Shown: positions 16,789 through 25,669, numbered from the stretch's first letter. The stretch is DNA of 64,000 bases from VXRJ01 sp964636705 (GCA_964636705.1 CAZWUJ010000019.1:8033-72032), one strand, 5' to 3'. Numbers and translations: made by a program. Notes: generated from the letters alone by a model not told the origin.

Positions 16789-16844
16789 CTGGGCCGCGGC
16801 TGCACGGCCCCGCGGATGCGCCCGCAGACCGGCGGGAGAGAGCC

Positions 16845-17885
16845 ATGCGCCTCTCGGACTTCGACTACCAGCTTCCCGGTGAACTGATCGCGCAGGAGGC
16901 ATCTCCGGAGCGCGACGCCTCACGCCTGCTGAGAGTCGACCGGAACACCGGAGCCCTGTCGCACCACGAATTCGCTGAGCTGCCGGAGCTGCTTGCGCCG
17001 GGTGACCTGCTGGTGGTCAACGACACTCGCGTCGTCCCGGCGCGGCTGCTCGGCCGGCGCCATCCGAGCGGCGGCGCGGTCGAGTGCCTCCTCCTCGGTC
17101 GGATCGAGGACGACCGCTGGGACGCGCTGGTCCATCCGGGACACAAGCTGCGTCCCGGCACGCGCGCCCGTTTCGAGCGTGACGGCCACCTCCTGGAGAT
17201 GGAGGTGCTCGAACGCCACTTCCATGGCCGGCGAACGATCCGCCTCGCCTCGGCGGCAGGCTCCGTGGACGCGGCAATCGACGCCCTCGGGCATGTCCCG
17301 CTTCCGCCCTACATCAAGCGACCGGATCGCACGGCGGACCGGGAGCGCTACCAGACGGTGTACGCCGTCGCGCGCGGATCGGTGGCGGCGCCGACCGCCG
17401 GCCTCCACTTCACCCCGGCGCTCCTCGACCGGCTCGCCGACCGTGGCGTCGAGCGGCGCAGCGTCACCCTCCATGTCGGCTACGGCACGTTCGAACCAGT
17501 GCGCACCGAGGCGGTGGACGACCACCGCGTCGCCGCGGAGCGGTACTGCGTGCCGGCCGCCACCGCCGAGGCGATCAACCGGGCCCGCCGCAATGGCCGT
17601 CGCATCGTCGCGGTCGGCACTACCACGACGCGGACGCTCGAAACCGCCGCCCGTCTCAACGATCCGCTGCGGTCGTCGGAGGGCGAGACCGACCTGACGA
17701 TTGCCGGCGACTTCGACTTCCGCGTCGTGGACGGCCTGCTCACCAACTTTCACCTTCCCCGGTCGTCGCTCCTGCTGCTGGTCGCGGCCTTCACGGGCCG
17801 CGAGCGAATCCTCGCCGCCTATCGCGAGGCGGTCGACCGGCGCTACCGTTTCTGCAGCTACGGCGACGCGATGCTGATCCTGTAG
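16845..17885 (+). CDS. queA: S-adenosylmethionine:tRNA ribosyltransferase-isomerase QueA
   Basis: A 346-residue QueA of normal length. Family signatures are FDYQLPGELIAQEASPERDASRLL at the N-terminus (shown in part), LLVVNDTRVVPARL, HVPLPPYIKR, GSVAAPTAGLHFT and LLTNFHLPRSSLLLLVAAFTG. QueA transfers and rearranges the ribosyl part of SAM onto 7-aminomethyl-7-deazaguanine in tRNA, giving epoxyqueuosine. The pathway genes queE and queC are found about 11 kb downstream, so the window holds three queuosine genes in two places. A GGGAGAGA ribosome-binding site precedes the ATG. The tRNA gene follows after 33 bases. Confidence 0.95.
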   Translation: MRLSDFDYQLPGELIAQEASPERDASRLLRVDRNTGALSHHEFAELPELLAPGDLLVVNDTRVVPARLLGRRHPSGGAVECLLLGRIEDDRWDALVHPGHKLRPGTRARFERDGHLLEMEVLERHFHGRRTIRLASAAGSVDAAIDALGHVPLPPYIKRPDRTADRERYQTVYAVARGSVAAPTAGLHFTPALLDRLADRGVERRSVTLHVGYGTFEPVRTEAVDDHRVAAERYCVPAATAEAINRARRNGRRIVAVGTTTTRTLETAARLNDPLRSSEGETDLTIAGDFDFRVVDGLLTNFHLPRSSLLLLVAAFTGRERILAAYREAVDRRYRFCSYGDAMLIL

Positions 17886-17901
17886 GGGCCGGAGCCTGGC
17901 G

Positions 17902-17907
17902 TATAAT
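17902..17907 (+). promoter_or_regulatory. -10 box (TATAAT) of the tRNA promoter
   Basis: A perfect TATAAT lies 11 bases before the mature tRNA 5' end in otherwise GC-rich DNA. No good -35 is visible at the expected distance. Transcription would start only about five bases before the tRNA. Confidence 0.55.
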
Positions 17908-17918
17908 TGACGGTTCCC

Positions 17919-17995
17919 GCCGGTGTAGCTCAGCTGGTTAGAGCAAGCGGCTCATATCCGCTAGGTCCGGGGTTCAAGTCCCTGCACCGGCACCA
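17919..17995 (+). tRNA. tRNA with CAU anticodon (Met, or Ile2 if lysidine-modified)
   Basis: A 77-base cloverleaf with encoded CCA. The acceptor stem GCCGGTG (17919-17925) pairs with CACCGGC (17985-17991), followed by discriminator A and CCA. The D arm is GCTC/GAGC. The anticodon stem AGCGG/CCGCT encloses loop CTCATAT, giving anticodon CAU. The T arm is CGGGG-TTCAAGT-CCCTG. The paired G1:C72 argues against an initiator tRNA. It may be elongator tRNA-Met or the tRNA-Ile2 whose CAU is changed to lysidine-AU by TilS, whose gene begins just downstream. The sequence alone does not decide between them. Confidence 0.93.
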
Positions 17996-18055
17996 TGCTT
18001 CTCCGTCGGATCGGAAGGCCGCGCCAGACGGCAGATTGCGGACGCCACCGCATCG

Positions 18056-18061
18056 TAGAAT
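18056..18061 (+). promoter_or_regulatory. Candidate -10 box (TAGAAT) for leaderless tilS
   Basis: TAGAAT ends eight bases before the GTG chosen for tilS and no Shine-Dalgarno sequence lies between. This supports that start over the in-frame ATG at 17995, which overlaps the tRNA. Confidence 0.4.
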
Positions 18062-18069
18062 CAGGCATT

Positions 18070-19533
18070 GTGCTTCGTTCCTGCCTGACGCCGCTGCATC
18101 GGCGCGTCCTGCGGGCGATTCAACAGGATCAACTCATTCCCTCCGGCGGGCGGGTCGCGGTGGCGCTGTCGGGCGGCGGCGACTCTGTCGCCCTGGCGGC
18201 GATCCTCGCGGATCTGGCGGGGGGGGCGGACTGGTCTGTCGCCCGACTGTTTCACCTGAATCACCGGTTGCGTGGCGCGGAGTCGGACGCGGACGAGCGA
18301 TTCTGCGCGACACTGGCCAACGATCTCGGGTTGCCCCTCCAGGTCGAGCGGGTTGACGTCGCGGCGCGGGCGCGGACGGACCGGACTTCGATGGAGGCCG
18401 CCGGACATCGTAGCCGTTACGAAGCGTTCGGCCGGCTCGTCGCCGGCGGCGCGGCCGACCGCGTCGCCACCGCGCACACCAGGGACGATCTGGCGGAGAC
18501 CGTGCTGCTGCGTCTGGTACGCGGCGCCGGACCGTCCGGCCTCGCCGGGATCCGTTCCCGCGCAGGCTCGGTGATCCGCCCCGTGCTCGAGGTTCGGCGC
18601 GACGAGCTGCGAGCGTTTCTAAAGGAGCGGCGCCTGCCCCACCGTGAAGATTCGAGCAACCGGGACATGACGGTCCTGCGTAACCGGGTCCGCCATCGCG
18701 TGTTGCCGGTTCTCGAACGGGAATGCTCGCCGGCAGTCGTGGATGCACTCGCCCGCGCCGCCGCCATCGCCGGGGCGGACGCCGACTGGATCGGTATGGC
18801 GGTGCGGGAGGCGGAACCACGCGTCATCCGCGACGCTGGTGACGAACTGGCGCTGGATGCCGCACAGCTCAAGGTGGCGCCCCCGGCGCTGGCACAACGC
18901 CTGATCCGCCTGGCACTGGAACGGGCGGGCGGCCGCCGGGTCGGATTCCAACATGTCGCGCAGGTGTTGCGAATGGCACGGGTGGACGCGAGCGGACCGT
19001 CGCGCGTCGACCTCCCGGGCGTCCAGGTGGAACAGTGCGACGGATGGCTACGCTGCGTACCTTCGGCTGGCCGACCCGAAGACGACCGCCCGGGCAGCCA
19101 GCCCGATGCCGGAACCCCTGCCGGGTCGAACGGTTTCGAGTACCCATTGCCGGTTCCCGGCGAGGCGGTGATCCCGGAACTCGGCGTGTGCGTCTCCGCG
19201 GCGCCAGCCGCGGCGTCCACGCTTCGTGACCCCCGGGGTGACGCGGTCGCGGTGCGCGCGGCGAGTGTGGATCCCCCTTTCGTGGTTCGCACCTGGCGGC
19301 CCGGCGACTGCTTCCGGCCTCTCGGCCTGGGAGGGCGAACCAAGAAGCTGCAGGACTTCTTTGTGGATCGCAAGGTGCGCCGGGAAGAGCGGGCCGCCAT
19401 CCCACTGGTGATCGACGCCCGCGTGGGAGTGGTGTGGGTGGCGGGACACGGCCTGGCGGAGGATGTCCGGATTACCGCCCCGGAGGAAGGCGTGTTAGTC
19501 TTGAAAGTAACTAAGTTGGGAGGAGTGCGGTGA
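18070..19533 (+). CDS. tilS: tRNA(Ile)-lysidine synthetase TilS
   Basis: About 487 residues from GTG 18070. The PP-loop ATPase signature is SGGGDSVAL in VAVALSGGGDSVALAAIL. The N-terminal domain continues with FHLNHRLRGAESDADERFC, TAHTRDDLAETVLLRLVRG and the conserved PHREDSSN. The TilS C-terminal substrate-binding domain is present (WRPGDCFRPLGLGGRTKKLQDFF). TilS attaches lysine to C34 of the CAU anticodon of tRNA-Ile2, changing its identity from Met to Ile in decoding AUA. It lies directly after a tRNA-CAU gene and overlaps ftsH by four bases (GTGA). An earlier in-frame ATG at 17995 would overlap the tRNA 3' end and adds a non-family leader, so it was rejected. Confidence 0.92.
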   Translation: MLRSCLTPLHRRVLRAIQQDQLIPSGGRVAVALSGGGDSVALAAILADLAGGADWSVARLFHLNHRLRGAESDADERFCATLANDLGLPLQVERVDVAARARTDRTSMEAAGHRSRYEAFGRLVAGGAADRVATAHTRDDLAETVLLRLVRGAGPSGLAGIRSRAGSVIRPVLEVRRDELRAFLKERRLPHREDSSNRDMTVLRNRVRHRVLPVLERECSPAVVDALARAAAIAGADADWIGMAVREAEPRVIRDAGDELALDAAQLKVAPPALAQRLIRLALERAGGRRVGFQHVAQVLRMARVDASGPSRVDLPGVQVEQCDGWLRCVPSAGRPEDDRPGSQPDAGTPAGSNGFEYPLPVPGEAVIPELGVCVSAAPAAASTLRDPRGDAVAVRAASVDPPFVVRTWRPGDCFRPLGLGGRTKKLQDFFVDRKVRREERAAIPLVIDARVGVVWVAGHGLAEDVRITAPEEGVLVLKVTKLGGVR

Positions 19534-21443
19534 ATCCGTCTGTTCGGAGTTTCGCCTTCTGGGCGCTCGTCATCGTCGTTGTCGCGCTGATCTGGAACTT
19601 CTCGACGACCTACCAGGCGGGCGATGACGCCATCTCGTTCAGCGAGTTCATGCGCCAGGTCGAAACCGGCCAGGTGGAGAACGTCACGCTGACCGGCAGC
19701 GAGGTGACGGGCACCACAACTTCCGGCGAGTCGTTTCGCACCTTTGCGCCACCGCAGTTCGAGGGGCTCGTCAACCGCCTGATCGAGCGCGACGTTCAGG
19801 TCAACGCCGAAGAGGCGGCGGGCAGTCCCTGGACCACGCTCCTGTATTCGTGGGCGCCGCTTCTGCTGATCGTCGGCTTCTGGATCTTCTTCATGCGCCA
19901 GGTGCAGTCCGGCGGCAACAAGGCGCTGTCGTTCGGCAAGAGCCGCGCCAAGCTGTCGTCAAGCGCGCAGAAGAAAGTCACTTTCAAGGATGTCGCGGGT
20001 GTCGAGGAGCCGAAGGAAGAGCTGCAGGAGATCATCGAATTCCTGAAGGAGCCACAGAAATTCCAGAAGCTGGGCGGCCGCATTCCCAAGGGTGTGTTGC
20101 TGATGGGTCCGCCGGGAACCGGCAAGACGCTGCTCGCGCGCGCTGTCGCCGGTGAGGCGAACGTGCCGTTCTTCTCGATCAGCGGGTCCGACTTCGTGGA
20201 GATGTTCGTCGGCGTCGGTGCATCGCGCGTACGCGACCTCTTCGAGCAGGGGAAGAAGAATGCCCCGTGCATCATCTTCATCGACGAAATCGACGCCGTG
20301 GGACGCCACCGGGGCGCCGGCCTGGGCGGCGGGCACGACGAGCGGGAACAGACGCTGAATCAGTTGCTGGTCGAGATGGACGGCTTCGAGTCGAACGAGG
20401 GTGTCATCCTCGTGGCGGCGACGAACCGGCCGGATGTCCTCGATCCGGCGCTGCTTCGCCCTGGACGCTTCGATCGGCGCATCGTCGTCAACCGGCCCGA
20501 CGTCAAGGGGCGCGAGGGGATACTCGGCGTCCACACGAGGAAGATTCCGCTTTCGGATGACGTCGACGTCCATGTCGTGGCCCGTGGCACATCCGGCTTC
20601 TCCGGCGCGGATCTGGCCAATCTGGTGAACGAGGCGGCGCTGAACGCGGCGCGTTTCAACCAGAAGGTGGTCCAGATGCAGGACTTCGAGTTCGCGAAGG
20701 ACAAGGTCCTGATGGGTTCGGAGCGACGCTCGATGATCATCAGCGACGACGAGAAGCAGGTGACCGCCATCCACGAAGCCGGTCACGCCCTGCTGACCGT
20801 CCTGCTGCCCCATGCCGACCCAATCCACAAAGTGACGATCATCCCGCGCGGGATGGCGCTCGGCGTGACGCAGCAACTGCCGGTAGACGACAAGCACAAC
20901 TACACGCGGGACTATCTGAATGATCAGATCGCCATACTTCTGGGGGGCCGGATAGCCGAGCAACTGACCAACGGCAACGTCACCACCGGCGCCGGCAACG
21001 ATCTCGATCGCGCAACCGACATGGCGCGGCGAATGGTCTGCGAGTGGGGTATGAGCGATGAGATCGGGCCGCTCACCTACGGCAAGAAGGAGGAGCAGGT
21101 TTTCCTCGGCCGGGACTTCGCGCAGTCGCAGGACTACAGCGAGGGAACGGCCATCCGGATAGACGAGGAGATCAAGCGGATCGTCACGGGGAACTACGAC
21201 CGCGCGAAGCAAGAGCTCGAAACCCACAAGGACGAACTGGTCCGGATCGCCGAGGAGTTGCTCATTCGGGAGGTGCTCGACGGCGAACAGGTGAAGCGGA
21301 TCGCGAAGGGATTGCCGATCGACGATCCGGCCCCCGCGCCGACGCGGCAGTCCAGCCCTCCCGTTGCCTCCGGCGCCGAAGAGCCGGCGAAGCCGGTCGT
21401 CCCGCCAGTTCCTTCCCTCGACAAGGCCGTCCCGCAGGAGTGA
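19530..21443 (+). CDS. ftsH: ATP-dependent zinc metalloprotease FtsH
   Basis: A 637-residue membrane AAA+ protease. Two transmembrane segments (about residues 7-24 and 109-127) flank a small periplasmic domain. Walker A is GPPGTGKT, Walker B IIFIDEID, the second region of homology ATNRPDVLDPALLRPGRFDR, and the zinc-protease motif HEAGH. A Pro/Ser-rich tail ends the protein. FtsH degrades misassembled membrane proteins and regulators such as LpxC or sigma-32 in known systems. The GTG start overlaps tilS by four bases, with GGGAGGAG just upstream. The end overlaps folP by four. tilS-ftsH-folP is a widely conserved order. Confidence 0.96.
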   Translation: MNPSVRSFAFWALVIVVVALIWNFSTTYQAGDDAISFSEFMRQVETGQVENVTLTGSEVTGTTTSGESFRTFAPPQFEGLVNRLIERDVQVNAEEAAGSPWTTLLYSWAPLLLIVGFWIFFMRQVQSGGNKALSFGKSRAKLSSSAQKKVTFKDVAGVEEPKEELQEIIEFLKEPQKFQKLGGRIPKGVLLMGPPGTGKTLLARAVAGEANVPFFSISGSDFVEMFVGVGASRVRDLFEQGKKNAPCIIFIDEIDAVGRHRGAGLGGGHDEREQTLNQLLVEMDGFESNEGVILVAATNRPDVLDPALLRPGRFDRRIVVNRPDVKGREGILGVHTRKIPLSDDVDVHVVARGTSGFSGADLANLVNEAALNAARFNQKVVQMQDFEFAKDKVLMGSERRSMIISDDEKQVTAIHEAGHALLTVLLPHADPIHKVTIIPRGMALGVTQQLPVDDKHNYTRDYLNDQIAILLGGRIAEQLTNGNVTTGAGNDLDRATDMARRMVCEWGMSDEIGPLTYGKKEEQVFLGRDFAQSQDYSEGTAIRIDEEIKRIVTGNYDRAKQELETHKDELVRIAEELLIREVLDGEQVKRIAKGLPIDDPAPAPTRQSSPPVASGAEEPAKPVVPPVPSLDKAVPQE

Positions 21444-22300
21444 CGCCACGCACGCGGTACACGCTCGCGTTGCCCGACGGGCGTACGCTGGCGCTCGGCG
21501 CCCGCACGCTCGTGATGGGCATCGTCAACGTCACGCCTGATTCATTTGCGGACGGGGGAGTCTGCCTCGACCCGTGTCGCGCGGCGGACCGTTCCCTTGC
21601 CCTCGAGGCGGCGGGGGCCGACGTGATCGACATCGGCGCGGAGTCGACGCGCCCGGGTGCCGATCCGGTCCCGGCGGACGAAGAGCTGTGCCGCTTGCTG
21701 CCGGTGCTTGAGCGGCTCGCCGGTCGTCTCCGCGCGCCCATCTCGATCGATACGCGGAAACCGGCGGTTGCGCGGGCGGCGCTTGCGGCGGGTGCGGCAA
21801 TCGTCAACGATGTCTCCGCCCTCGCCGGCGGCTCCGAAGTCGCGGCCGCCGCCGCGTCGGCGGGCGCGCCGCTGATCCTGATGCACAACCGTGGGGAGTC
21901 AAGCGACATGTACGCGGACGCGAACTACCGCGATGTCGCGAAGGAAGTGGCGAGGGAACTGCGGAGAGCCATCGGGCGCGCGGTCGATGCCGGCCTGCCG
22001 AGGGGGCAGATCGTCATCGATCCGGGTCTTGGCTTCGCCAAGCGGGCAGGCCAGACCGCTGCCGCACTCGCGGCCCTGCCGGCCCTCCGGGCGCTTGATC
22101 GACCGATCCTCGTGGGACCGTCACGCAAGTCGTTCCTCTCGGCAGCGCTCGGGGAGCGGGCACCGGCCGAGAGGGAGTGGGGGACGGCCGGCGCGGTTGC
22201 CGCCGCGGTTTGCCTCGGCGCCCATATTGTCCGGGTGCACCAGGTCAGTGCGCAGCGGGACGTGGCGCGGGTTGTCGATCTGATCCGCGCCGCGGCGTAG
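21440..22300 (+). CDS. folP: Dihydropteroate synthase FolP
   Basis: A 286-residue TIM-barrel enzyme. Signatures are MGIVNVTPDSFADGG at the first strand, DVIDIGAESTRPGADPV, PISIDTRKPAVARAAL, VNDVSAL, and the late LVGPSRKSFL. FolP joins p-aminobenzoate to the dihydropterin pyrophosphate in folate synthesis and is the sulfonamide target. The normal length and all key motifs indicate function. The GTG start overlaps the ftsH stop by four bases, and cdaA follows 20 bases later. The association of folP with cdaA-ybbR-glmM is a known conserved neighbourhood. Confidence 0.95.
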   Translation: MTPRTRYTLALPDGRTLALGARTLVMGIVNVTPDSFADGGVCLDPCRAADRSLALEAAGADVIDIGAESTRPGADPVPADEELCRLLPVLERLAGRLRAPISIDTRKPAVARAALAAGAAIVNDVSALAGGSEVAAAAASAGAPLILMHNRGESSDMYADANYRDVAKEVARELRRAIGRAVDAGLPRGQIVIDPGLGFAKRAGQTAAALAALPALRALDRPILVGPSRKSFLSAALGERAPAEREWGTAGAVAAAVCLGAHIVRVHQVSAQRDVARVVDLIRAAA

Positions 22301-22320
22301 AGTTCCGCGGGGATGAGTTG

Positions 22321-23136
22321 ATGGCGTTCGAGGGAATCGGCGAGTTGCTCGGCGGCGTGGACCTGGGCTGGCGCGACCTGCTGGACATCGCCGTCGTGAC
22401 GTTCATCATTTACGAGTTCCTGAAACTGATCCGCCATACGCAGGCGATCCAGGTTGTCTTCGGCGGCGTGCTCGTGGTTGGTCTCTACTACGTTTCCGAG
22501 AGCGCGTCGCTCCGGACCGTCAACTGGATCATCGGCGATATGTTCGGCTATGTCGTGATCGCCGCCATCGTGCTCTTCCAGGCTGACATTCGCCGGGGTC
22601 TGGCGCGGCTGGGACAGGCGCCGTTTGTCCGGTACTTCTCGCAAAGCAGCACGACCGGTGAGACGCTGGCCGAGGTGGCGATGGCGGCGGGGCTGCTCGC
22701 GGAACGGCGGGTGGGTGCAATCATCGCGGTGGAGCGCGGCATCGGTTTGCGGAACTACGTCGAGAGCGGCATTCCGCTCGATTCCCGCGTCACCTACGAC
22801 CTGCTTGTCAGCATCTTCCTGACGGACTCGCCCCTCCACGACGGCGCCGTGGTCATTCAGGAGGATCGACTCGCCGCCGCCTCCTGCTTCTTGCCATTGA
22901 CGGTCCAGCCCCAGCGCACGGGGCTCGGCAGCCGCCACCGCGCCGCGATCGGGTTGACCGAGGAATCGGATGCCGTGGCGGTAATCGTCTCCGAGGAGAG
23001 TGGGGCGATTTCCCTCGCCGTCGACGGGGAACTCGAACATGACGTCGATCCGGCGCGACTGGCCGAACGGCTTGAGCAGCTTGTGCAGCCTGGCCGGCGC
23101 GCGCGACCCGTTTCGAGCACGGACGAGGTGGCGTGA
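22321..23136 (+). CDS. cdaA: Diadenylate cyclase CdaA (DacA)
   Basis: A 271-residue CdaA-type cyclase that makes cyclic di-AMP from two ATP. Three transmembrane helices occupy about residues 17-85 (LLDIAVVTFIIYEFLKL and onwards). The DAC domain follows, with the catalytic DGA in SPLHDGAVVIQ and the RHR motif in GLGSRHRAAIGLTE. VAVIVSEESGAISLA lies near the end of the domain. The start is ATG 22321, since an in-frame upstream extension runs through folP and is not coding. It is followed by a YbbR (CdaR-like) gene and glmM, the conserved cdaA-cdaR-glmM unit in which the partners modulate cyclase activity. Confidence 0.94.
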   Translation: MAFEGIGELLGGVDLGWRDLLDIAVVTFIIYEFLKLIRHTQAIQVVFGGVLVVGLYYVSESASLRTVNWIIGDMFGYVVIAAIVLFQADIRRGLARLGQAPFVRYFSQSSTTGETLAEVAMAAGLLAERRVGAIIAVERGIGLRNYVESGIPLDSRVTYDLLVSIFLTDSPLHDGAVVIQEDRLAAASCFLPLTVQPQRTGLGSRHRAAIGLTEESDAVAVIVSEESGAISLAVDGELEHDVDPARLAERLEQLVQPGRRARPVSSTDEVA

Positions 23137-23504
23137 TGCGCCGCTTGCGCGACCTGCTTCTCGCCGATCTGAACCTGAAGTTGCTGGCTGTCGTGCTGGG
23201 CTTTGCATTCTGGTTCAGTGTGGCGCGCGAGCCGGTGATCGAGCGCCGCATGGTGGCGCCGCTCGGTCTCGAGAACATGCCGGACGTGTACGACGTAGCG
23301 GGCGATGTGCCGGAGAATGTGGAAGTGCGGGTGCGGGGAGCGGCGAGTGTAGTCAACGGCCTGGTGCCGGGCGCGGTAGTGGCGTCGGTCGACCTTGCCG
23401 GGCTGGGACCAGGCCGCTTCACGCTGCCGGTGACCGTGACGTCCGGTCCGGGTGTCGGCGTGTCGGGTGTCGATCCTCCGAGCATCCGCGTCACGCTTCG
23501 ATAG
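23136..23504 (+). CDS. YbbR/CdaR-like protein with a single short domain
   Basis: A 122-residue protein with one N-terminal transmembrane helix (NLKLLAVVLGFAFWFSVA) and an external YbbR domain (VERRMVAPLGLENMP-like opening, VEVRVRGAASVVNGL, ending PPSIRVTLR). CdaR proteins are known to bind and regulate CdaA at the membrane and usually carry three or four YbbR repeats. This one has only one. The ATG overlaps the cdaA TGA by one base (TGATG), with a GTG one codon upstream as alternative. glmM follows after 13 bases. Position and the YbbR fold make a regulatory role likely. The short length is the only oddity. Confidence 0.82.
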   Translation: MRRLRDLLLADLNLKLLAVVLGFAFWFSVAREPVIERRMVAPLGLENMPDVYDVAGDVPENVEVRVRGAASVVNGLVPGAVVASVDLAGLGPGRFTLPVTVTSGPGVGVSGVDPPSIRVTLR

Positions 23505-23517
23505 TTCCAGCGCGCCC

Positions 23518-24870
23518 ATGAACACCCGGATGTTCGGGACAGACGGGGTGCGCGGTGTCCCGGGCGCCTCGCCACTCGACGGAGAAACCATCGCGCGGCT
23601 CGGGGCGGCGCTTGCAGAGGAGCTGCGCGCCAGCCGGCCCGGGTCCGGAACGCCCCGCATCGTCTGCGGCCGCGATACTCGGGAATCAGGTGTCTGGATG
23701 GAGCGGCAGCTTGCTTCGGGTATTCGGGCGGGAGGTGGCGAGCTCCTCAGCGTGGGTGTCGTGCCGACGCCTGGCGTCGCGCTGCTTGCCACGCGCGAAG
23801 GCTTCGATGCCGGTGTGGCGATTTCCGCATCCCACAACCCGCACCCGGACAACGGAATCAAGTTGATTACGGCGGATGGCGCCAAGGCGACGCCCGAGCT
23901 GGAGCAGCGCATCGAGGCCCGGGTAGCGCAAGGCGACACGGTGCCCGCGACCGCCGGTGCTACCGTTCCGGCGGCGGATGGGGCTCACCTTCTGGCGACC
24001 TACGTCGAACATCTCATCGCGATCGCGCGCGGCGTGCCGCTGCACGGAGTGCGCGTCGCGCTCGATTGCGCACACGGTGCCACCAGCCGTGTTGCGCCCG
24101 CAGTTCTTCGGCGTCTGGGGGTCGACGTCATCACGCTCCACGCCTCGCCGGACGGACGCAACATCAATCAGGGAAGCGGATCGACCCATCCCGAAGCCCT
24201 GCAGGGGGCGGTCGTGGAAGAGGCGTGCGCAGCCGGTTTCGCGTTCGATGGCGACGGTGACCGGGCAATTGCAGTGGATGCCGGCGGTCGCCTGGTCGAT
24301 GGCGACGGCATTCTCTATCTCGTATCGCGCGCGCTACGGGACGCGGGCCGTCTGCCGCATGGTGGCATCGTGGCGACCGTCATGAGCAACTACGGCCTGG
24401 AGCGCGCCCTGCAGGGCTCGGGCATCATCCTCCATCGCTGCGGCGTCGGCGATGCGACGGTTTACGCGGAAATGCAGCAGCGCGGCCTGTCGCTCGGGGG
24501 CGAGCAGTCAGGACACATCATCTTTTCCGACCTTCTTCCGACCGGCGACGGCATCGCCACCGCGATCATGGTGCTCCGGACCCTCGCGGAGCGGGAGGCA
24601 GGACTGTCGGAGCTCGTCGACGGGCTGTCGATCTTCCCGCAGGTGCTCGTCAACATCCCGGTCGCACGCATGCCGCCGCTCGACACCGTACCGGAGCTGG
24701 ACGCCGCCGTCCGAGCGGCCGAGGTGCAACTCGCCGGCGCCGGCCGCGTGCTCGTCCGCTACTCGGGCACCGAACCGCTTCTCCGTGTCATGATCGAGGG
24801 GCTCGACAGAGAGGCGGTCCAGGCGCTGGCATCGGGGATCGCCCGGCAGGCCCGCGCGTCCCTGGCCTGA
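23518..24870 (+). CDS. glmM: Phosphoglucosamine mutase GlmM
   Basis: About 450 residues, alpha-D-phosphohexomutase family. MFGTDGVRGVPG opens the protein. The active-site phosphoserine is in VAISASHNPHPDNGIK, the metal-binding loop is AFDGDGDRAI, the sugar-binding loop is GGEQSGHIIF, and the phosphate-binding loop is VRYSGTEPLLRVMIEG. GlmM converts glucosamine-6-phosphate to glucosamine-1-phosphate for peptidoglycan and LPS. In other bacteria it binds and inhibits CdaA, and the cdaA-ybbR-glmM order is kept here. ATG 23518 is the likely start. The in-frame stretch before it overlaps the YbbR gene. Confidence 0.95.
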   Translation: MNTRMFGTDGVRGVPGASPLDGETIARLGAALAEELRASRPGSGTPRIVCGRDTRESGVWMERQLASGIRAGGGELLSVGVVPTPGVALLATREGFDAGVAISASHNPHPDNGIKLITADGAKATPELEQRIEARVAQGDTVPATAGATVPAADGAHLLATYVEHLIAIARGVPLHGVRVALDCAHGATSRVAPAVLRRLGVDVITLHASPDGRNINQGSGSTHPEALQGAVVEEACAAGFAFDGDGDRAIAVDAGGRLVDGDGILYLVSRALRDAGRLPHGGIVATVMSNYGLERALQGSGIILHRCGVGDATVYAEMQQRGLSLGGEQSGHIIFSDLLPTGDGIATAIMVLRTLAEREAGLSELVDGLSIFPQVLVNIPVARMPPLDTVPELDAAVRAAEVQLAGAGRVLVRYSGTEPLLRVMIEGLDREAVQALASGIARQARASLA

Positions 24871-24903
24871 GCGAGCCGGCAGTCGCCCCAAAGGACAAGC
24901 GTC

Positions 24904-25620
24904 ATGCGTCTCGGCGTGAACATCGACCACGTTGCCACCGTGCGGCAGGCCCGCCGAGCGCGGGAGCCGGAACCGATCGCCGCGGCTCTCCTCGCGGAGT
25001 TGGCTGGGGCTGAAGGGATCACCGTTCACCTCCGGGGCGATCGCCGCCACATCCAGGAACGGGATGTCGAACTGCTTCGCGAGGTCATCGCCACCAAGCT
25101 GAACGTGGAGATGGCGGCGACGCCGGAGATGCTGGACATCGCGTCGCGCGTCAGACCGGACCAGGTCACCCTGGTGCCGGAACATCCCGACGAGTTGACA
25201 ACAACCGGCGGCCTCGACGTCGCCGGCGCCGCGCGCGCACCGGTGGCGCGGGCGGCCGACAGGCTCAGGGGGTCGGACATCGCGGTGAGCCTCTTCATCG
25301 ATCCCGATCCGGACCAGGCGCATGCCGCCCGCGCGGCCGGCGCCGGCGCGATCGAAATCAACACCGGTCCCTATGCCGAGGCGCGTTCTGCCGGCGTCCG
25401 GCGGACGGCGCTTGCCCAGGTGGTCGAGGTGGCGCGGCTGGCGAGTGACGAGGGACTGGAAGTGCTGGCCGGACACGGCCTCACCTACGTCAATGTCCAC
25501 GGGATTGCCGCCATTCAAGAGATCGTCGAAGTGAACATCGGTCACAGTCTCGTTGCCCGGGCCGTCCTGGTCGGCATGGAGCGGGCCGTCCGCGAGATGA
25601 TCGCCCTGCTGAACCCCTGA
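24904..25620 (+). CDS. pdxJ: Pyridoxine 5'-phosphate synthase PdxJ
   Basis: A 238-residue TIM-barrel enzyme of normal length. Signatures are RLGVNIDHVATVRQARR at the N-terminus, ITVHLRGDRRHIQ, NVEMAATPEM, VTLVPE, FIDPDPDQ, IEINTGPYA, and GHGLTYVNVHGIAAI near the end. PdxJ makes pyridoxine 5'-phosphate from 1-deoxy-xylulose 5-phosphate and 3-amino-2-oxopropyl phosphate in de novo vitamin B6 synthesis. It follows glmM by 33 bases on the same strand. AAAGGA precedes the ATG by about eight bases. No other pdx gene is in the window. Confidence 0.95.
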   Translation: MRLGVNIDHVATVRQARRAREPEPIAAALLAELAGAEGITVHLRGDRRHIQERDVELLREVIATKLNVEMAATPEMLDIASRVRPDQVTLVPEHPDELTTTGGLDVAGAARAPVARAADRLRGSDIAVSLFIDPDPDQAHAARAAGAGAIEINTGPYAEARSAGVRRTALAQVVEVARLASDEGLEVLAGHGLTYVNVHGIAAIQEIVEVNIGHSLVARAVLVGMERAVREMIALLNP

Positions 25621-25669
25621 CCGCACGCGTCCGGGTTTCCGCCGTGGACTGGTAGTATCAGAGGATCCG

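Noticed and set aside
17995..18069. The longer tilS start at ATG 17995
   Set aside because: It overlaps the tRNA CCA end and adds 25 residues unlike any TilS N-terminus. GTG 18070 fits the family and has a -10 box eight bases upstream.
19959..21449. A 496-codon open frame opposite ftsH
   Set aside because: ftsH motifs on the other strand are complete, and no recognisable domain or start signal supports the antisense frame.
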